Assembly (NCBI GenBank): GCA_021785795.1
Contig: JAJYEK010000065.1
Span: 1-18,345 of the forward strand
Direction: 5' to 3'
Length of the DNA: 18,345 nt
Origin: Pseudomonadota bacterium
Lineage (GTDB): Bacteria > Pseudomonadota > Gammaproteobacteria > Acidiferrobacterales > UBA6901
Below are positions 14,897 to 18,345 of the stretch, in pieces. Position 1 is the first letter of the stretch. Every line of letters begins with the position of its first letter. Made by a program: the position numbers and the translations under genes. The notes under the pieces were generated by a model. The model was not told the origin of the DNA, did no database searches, and saw only the letters and a list, made by a program, of their open reading frames with translations.

Positions 14897-15796
14897 ATGA
14901 GGCTGTCTCTCGGGCCAATACAGTATTTCTGGGACCGGGACACGGTGATGCAGTTCTATGGACGCATCGCCGAGTCGCCGGTCGATATCGTCTATTTGGG
15001 GGAGACGGTTTGCGCCAAGCGCCGCGCTCTCAACACCGCGGATTGGCTGGATATCGCAGACCGACTGGCGGCCACCGGCAAGGAGGTGGTGTTGACGACG
15101 ATGGTCCTGGTCGAGGCGGCATCCGAACTCAGCCGCATGCGGCGCATTGTCGAAAACGGGCGCTATCGCGTTGAGGCCAATGACATGGCAGCAGTGAGCA
15201 TGGTATGCAATCGCGAGCGCTTTGTTGCCGGTCCGCACATCAACATATACAACGGTGAGACATTGCGCCTGTTTGCGGACCTGGGAGCCTGTCGCTGGGT
15301 GCCGCCGCTCGAGCTCGGCCGGGAAGCGGTGGCTGAGCTGCAATCGGTGCGGCCGGAAGGCATGGAGACCGAAGTGTTCGCGTTCGGACGCCTGCCGCTC
15401 GCCTTCTCCGCGCGCTGCTTTACGGCACGCGCCCATGGCCTGCCGAAGGATAGCTGCCAGTTCTGCTGCGCCGACTACCCTGACGGGATGGATCTGGAAA
15501 CGCGGGAGGGGCAGCAGTTTCTGACCTTGAATGGTATACAGGTCCAGTCCGGATATACAGTCAATCTCGTGCGCGAACTTCCGGCGCTGCGGAAGTTCAG
15601 CGTAGACGTGCTGCGTCTTTCGCCCCAGTCCCGCGGCATGGAGACGGTCATCCGCTGGTTCCGGAGGGCCATCGACGACGATATCGATCTTGACGAAGCT
15701 GCCACGGCGCTGGCAGCAGCAGTGGCGACCGGTCCGTGCAACGGCTTCTGGCGTGGCGTGGCCGGAATGGAATGGCTGACCGACTTCGATCCGTGA
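14897..15796 (+). CDS. ubiV: UbiV, oxygen-independent ubiquinone hydroxylation (U32 family)
   Basis: A 299-residue U32-family protein close to E. coli UbiV (292 residues): MRLSLGPIQYFW, DIVYLGETVCAKRRA, FVAGPHINIYN, FGRLPLAFSARCFTARAHGLPKDSC, LNGIQVQSGYTVNL and RLSPQSRGMETV. The iron-sulfur ligands are Cys39, Cys174, Cys187 and Cys191, at the same spacing as E. coli Cys39/180/193/197. It partners UbiU. The start at 14897 has GAGG four bases upstream; a longer frame from 14765 overlaps ubiU and has no homology. The stop codon overlaps the ATG of the next gene (TGATG), so the ligase fusion is probably translationally coupled. Confidence 0.95.
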   Translation: MRLSLGPIQYFWDRDTVMQFYGRIAESPVDIVYLGETVCAKRRALNTADWLDIADRLAATGKEVVLTTMVLVEAASELSRMRRIVENGRYRVEANDMAAVSMVCNRERFVAGPHINIYNGETLRLFADLGACRWVPPLELGREAVAELQSVRPEGMETEVFAFGRLPLAFSARCFTARAHGLPKDSCQFCCADYPDGMDLETREGQQFLTLNGIQVQSGYTVNLVRELPALRKFSVDVLRLSPQSRGMETVIRWFRRAIDDDIDLDEAATALAAAVATGPCNGFWRGVAGMEWLTDFDP

Positions 15797-17346
15797 TGGA
15801 TACGCGGTGGACATGGCGCGACAGCGGAATTCGGTCCGCCCGCGGCAACCTTGGCCTGGACCGTCTGGCCCATCGCGATACGGGCGAATCGGGGCAGCTG
15901 CGCTTCCATCGTTTCACGCCGAGTGTGCTCATGGGAGCGCATGAGGACTCCGAGCGGGTCTCCAGGGCCGATTACTGCAAACGGCACGGTATCGAGGTAG
16001 CCCGACGTCTGACCGGCGGCGGCGCGCTCTATCTGGATAACCGCCAGCTCTGCTGGAGCCTGACGCTGCCTTCGGCCAAGGGTCGCGCGGCGGGGGCCTC
16101 CTTGGCGGCGGCGCTGGAACGCCTCTGCGGGGCGGTAGCCCAGGCACTGTGCAGCCTGGGGGTCCGGGCGGCATTCAGGGCTTGCAACGATATCGAGGTC
16201 GACGGACGCAAGATTGCCTGCGGCTTCCTGGGCGATGATGGTCGCCGGATGGTATTTCAGGGAACCCTGCTGCTGGAGGTGGATGTCGAAACCATGCTCA
16301 AGGCCCTGCGCGTCCCGACTGAGAAGCTATCGGCGCAGGGCATGGCCAGCGCACGCGAGCGTTTTACCACCCTGTGCCAGCAGCTGGGCAGTATCCCGCC
16401 GGTGGCGGAAATCGAATCCCGCATGGCCCAAGCGTTCGGCGCACTGCTGGGGGTGGATTTCCGCTTTTCGCCGTGCGCGCTCTACGATCACGCGGAGCCA
16501 CCCGCAGGCACGGCGATCTCGCCGCGTCCGGTTTCGAGCGATACTTTCCATGCATTCCACCGCACTGCCGGTGGTGTTCTGCATGCAGAAGTCGATCTGG
16601 CCGGCGGCGGGACCGAGATTGCCAGCGTGCACCTATCGGGAAGCATCCAGCTCAGTCCGCCCGACCTGCTCATGCGGATCGAACGTGGTCTGGCCGGCCA
16701 GGATGCTGGACAGTCCAAAGTGTTCCTGGAACTGTTTTTGCGCACGGTAGACTGGGAAATGGTTGGTGCGACCGCGCAGGATCTGGGCTACGTACTGCAG
16801 CTGGCGATCAACCATCAGCGTGAGCAGGCGGACCTTGGGGTCGAGGCGGCCGCCGCCAACTTGCTTATGGTGCATAGCCCGGGACAGGACCAGGTGCTCG
16901 GCGACATCCTTTCCCGGTCGACCGTCATGCTGGTTCCGTATTGTGCCAAGCCGTTATGGTGCAAATGGCGTTTTCGAGATGGCTGCACGGAGTGCGGCCG
17001 TTGTGAAGTCGGCGAGGCCTACCGGCTGGCGCGGGAGCGGGGGATGCGGGTGATCTCCATCAACAATTATGAGCACCTGCGTGAGACGCTTGGCCGCATT
17101 CAGGGCGAAGGTGCCGAGGCCTACGTCGGCATGTGTTGCGGGAACTTCTACCTAAAGCGGCGTGCGGCCTTCGACGAGACCGGAATCCCCGCAGTCCTGA
17201 TGGACATCAGCGGAGCCAACTGTTACGAGTTGCGCCAGGAGGATCTCGCCTATGCCGGCACCTTCCAGGCCCAGTCGCAACTGAACATAGAATTGTTGCG
17301 CAAGGTCGTGGCTCTCATCCCCGACACCGGGGGCGAAAAGTCATAA
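15796..17346 (+). CDS. Fusion of lipoate-protein ligase, accessory domain and DUF116
   Basis: A 516-residue three-part protein. Residues 1-210 are a lipoate-protein ligase A domain: RRLTGGGALYLDNRQLCWSL (70-89), NDIEVDGRKIACGF (131-144, with the catalytic Lys139) and FQGTLLLEVD. Residues about 205-330 resemble the LplB/C-terminal accessory domain, with GGVLHAEVDLAGG, LSGSIQLSPPDLL and IERGLAG. Residues about 355-510 are a DUF116 domain rich in cysteine: Cys383, 389, 397, 400, 403, 447, 448 and 476, the CxxCGxC part being CTECGRC. DUF116 is thought to bind an iron-sulfur cluster, and its role is unknown. It starts at ATG 15796, overlapping the ubiV stop. No lipoyl-protein gene (gcvH, pdhB or lbpA type) is in the window. 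The job of this protein next to ubiUV is not known. Confidence 0.85.
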   Translation: MDTRWTWRDSGIRSARGNLGLDRLAHRDTGESGQLRFHRFTPSVLMGAHEDSERVSRADYCKRHGIEVARRLTGGGALYLDNRQLCWSLTLPSAKGRAAGASLAAALERLCGAVAQALCSLGVRAAFRACNDIEVDGRKIACGFLGDDGRRMVFQGTLLLEVDVETMLKALRVPTEKLSAQGMASARERFTTLCQQLGSIPPVAEIESRMAQAFGALLGVDFRFSPCALYDHAEPPAGTAISPRPVSSDTFHAFHRTAGGVLHAEVDLAGGGTEIASVHLSGSIQLSPPDLLMRIERGLAGQDAGQSKVFLELFLRTVDWEMVGATAQDLGYVLQLAINHQREQADLGVEAAAANLLMVHSPGQDQVLGDILSRSTVMLVPYCAKPLWCKWRFRDGCTECGRCEVGEAYRLARERGMRVISINNYEHLRETLGRIQGEGAEAYVGMCCGNFYLKRRAAFDETGIPAVLMDISGANCYELRQEDLAYAGTFQAQSQLNIELLRKVVALIPDTGGEKS

Positions 17347-17405
17347 CCCGCGGTTGCCGGCAATGGGGGCGATACAGGATGCCCGGATGGGCAGGCAGCG
17401 CCCGG

Positions 17406-17921
17406 CTATCCGTTGCGCCACCTCGGTTTGTGCACGGAAAACGGACTCGCAGCCGCGAAATTGCGTGCCAGGCCATGCACAGCCGGGCCGAGGCGTGGGC
17501 CCAGCATCGAGACTGCGTGGGTCTGCCAGTCGAATTCTAGCGCGTCCAGCAAATTCTTGATGTACAGACCGGTCTCCGTGTCGCCTTCCAGACTCAGGCG
17601 GCGGGCGAAGAACAGCGTATCCGGATCTTCCGAACGGGTAGCGAGCTTCCAGTAATCGGCGAGCGTCCCTCGGATGCGCACATCGTAGGCGGACGATTTC
17701 TGTGTACAGGCATGGATCCGTGATCCGGACACGCGCAGTCTCAGATTGCAGGGTGCATCGGAGATTTCGATGTCAACCCGCTTCCCTTCGAGTTCGGGCA
17801 GCCTCTGTTCGATCGTTTGGCCGCGCAGCAGGCGGTTGAGGACATGCGCAACGACCTGGGCGTGAATCGCCTCGGGCATCAAACGCAGGCCGAGCAGCGC
17901 AGGTTGGACGGGGAGGCGCAT
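17406..17921 (-). CDS. ubiT: UbiT, SCP2-domain ubiquinone accessory protein
   Basis: A 171-residue SCP2-domain protein similar in size to E. coli UbiT (174 residues). SCP2 domains bind lipids; UbiT is needed for anaerobic ubiquinone synthesis and probably presents the prenylated precursors, as UbiJ does in air. The family core is clear: LFFARRLSLEGDTETGLYIKNLLDALEFDW (103-132), preceded by a YDVRIRGTLADYWKLAT stretch. The start at 17921 has GAGG nine bases upstream; ATG 17936 is also in frame but lacks such a site. A class II FNR promoter precedes it. It faces the ubiUV operon and ends 59 bases from it, so the two units are convergent but share the same oxygen signal. Confidence 0.93.
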   Translation of the reverse strand: MRLPVQPALLGLRLMPEAIHAQVVAHVLNRLLRGQTIEQRLPELEGKRVDIEISDAPCNLRLRVSGSRIHACTQKSSAYDVRIRGTLADYWKLATRSEDPDTLFFARRLSLEGDTETGLYIKNLLDALEFDWQTHAVSMLGPRLGPAVHGLARNFAAASPFSVHKPRWRNG

Positions 17922-17949
17922 GCAGCGATACCTCATGTGCAGTTGCAAA

Positions 17950-17962
17950 AATGACAATAATA
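17950..17962 (-). promoter_or_regulatory. ubiT promoter: -10 element and predicted start point
   Basis: On the minus strand TATTAT (17962-17957) matches the -10 consensus at five of six bases and places the start point near 17950, 29 bases before the ubiT start codon. The FNR box is centred 41.5 bases upstream of that point and stands in for a -35 element. Confidence 0.7.
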
Positions 17963-17984
17963 ACCGGGCAAAGGAGGAGCGGAG

Positions 17985-17998
17985 TTGACCGGCGTCAA
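17985..17998. promoter_or_regulatory. FNR/Anr box before ubiT
   Basis: TTGAC-CGGC-GTCAA is a perfect palindrome matching the FNR/Anr consensus. With its centre at 41.5 bases upstream of 17950 and a good -10, it has the geometry of a class II FNR-activated promoter. It is the same half-site pair as in the box at 12178. Confidence 0.88.
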
Positions 17999-18032
17999 CA
18001 AATCCGCGGGTAATGCGGGTTGGATACCGCAA

Positions 18033-18345
18033 CGTGTCTAGCGGTCAGGCCGGTCGCCCGAAACGGCCGGGATGCGCGCTGTGGGCACCTTCGGCCTAGG
18101 GCGCTGCCGGGCCGGTCGCTGCGGCCGGTGCGCGATAAGGAGCCAGAAATCGGGATATTGAAGAGCCCTGGGCGGCGCCGCGGCTGCTCCAACCGGGGCG
18201 AGCCCGATCGAGATGGCGCGGTGCCGGCGGTGTGATGTACCCTTACCATTTAGGCAGCCTCCAGCGAGGATGCGCCGCCCCAGGCGCCGCAGGGATTCCG
18301 CTCCCCGGTCCGGCCAGGGGCGGGTCCGGGTGCTGAACGCCGCAG
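18033..18345. other. Right-edge region without a supportable gene
   Basis: About 310 GC-rich bases upstream of ubiT. Open frames on both strands (for example 18020-18235 plus and 17995-18249 minus) overlap the FNR box or have Arg/Pro-rich products without motifs. A plus-strand ATG at 18270 opens a frame that continues off the window (MRRPRRRRDS...). It could be the start of a gene, but 25 residues are too few to judge. Confidence 0.35.

Noticed and set aside
13647..15814. Long minus-strand open frames under ubiU and ubiV
   Set aside because: They are mirror frames of strongly recognised genes and show no domain of their own.

Overview
The window looks like chromosome of a high-GC gammaproteobacterial sulfur oxidiser that fixes CO2 and can grow without oxygen. 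The evidence is: the 3' end of a dissimilatory sulfite reductase beta subunit (dsrB) at the left edge; a Calvin-cycle phosphoribulokinase; two DsrC-fold proteins; a nitric-oxide sensor of the NsrR type; and a full set of genes for oxygen-independent ubiquinone synthesis (ubiU, ubiV, ubiT) behind FNR/Anr-type boxes. No RNA genes, CRISPR arrays or insertion sequences were found. The assignment to a lineage is inference from gene content.

Layout. 1-283: end of dsrB, then a clear rho-independent terminator, so this dsr transcript stops after dsrB. 561-2477: PilZ protein (+), phosphoribulokinase (-) and a DUF1820 protein (+). 2930-4939: membrane-anchored GGDEF-EAL protein. 5076-7438: three leftward genes, an unrecognised three-helix membrane protein, an unrecognised small soluble protein and a D-Ala-D-Ala ligase. 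7606-9331: a leftward group of a DsrC-like protein, an HExxH membrane protease and a CPBP membrane protease. 9781-10245: a small WYL-like protein (+). 10246-10926: about 680 bases with no supportable gene. 10927-11941: nsrR (-) and a second DsrC-like gene (+), divergent around a near-palindromic NsrR operator. 12178-17346: a rightward operon of two radical SAM proteins, ubiU, ubiV and a lipoate-ligase/DUF116 fusion. 17406-17921: ubiT, convergent with that operon. 18033-18345: no supportable gene.

How it fits together. The right third reads as an oxygen- and NO-responsive module. Two perfect TTGAC-N4-GTCAA boxes stand before the operon and before ubiT. Both are centred 41.5 bases upstream of a plausible start point, the class II FNR geometry. 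In the operon the predicted start point is the A of the first gene's ATG, which predicts a leaderless mRNA. UbiU and UbiV keep their four iron-sulfur cysteines, and UbiT is complete. The new part is the company they keep: two radical SAM enzymes and a three-part protein with a lipoate ligase, its accessory domain and a cysteine-rich DUF116 domain. Next to this module, both DsrC-like proteins have lost the penultimate cysteine needed for sulfur transfer. One sits under the NsrR operator and the other heads an operon with two intramembrane proteases, which suggests signalling rather than sulfur-carrier roles (inference).
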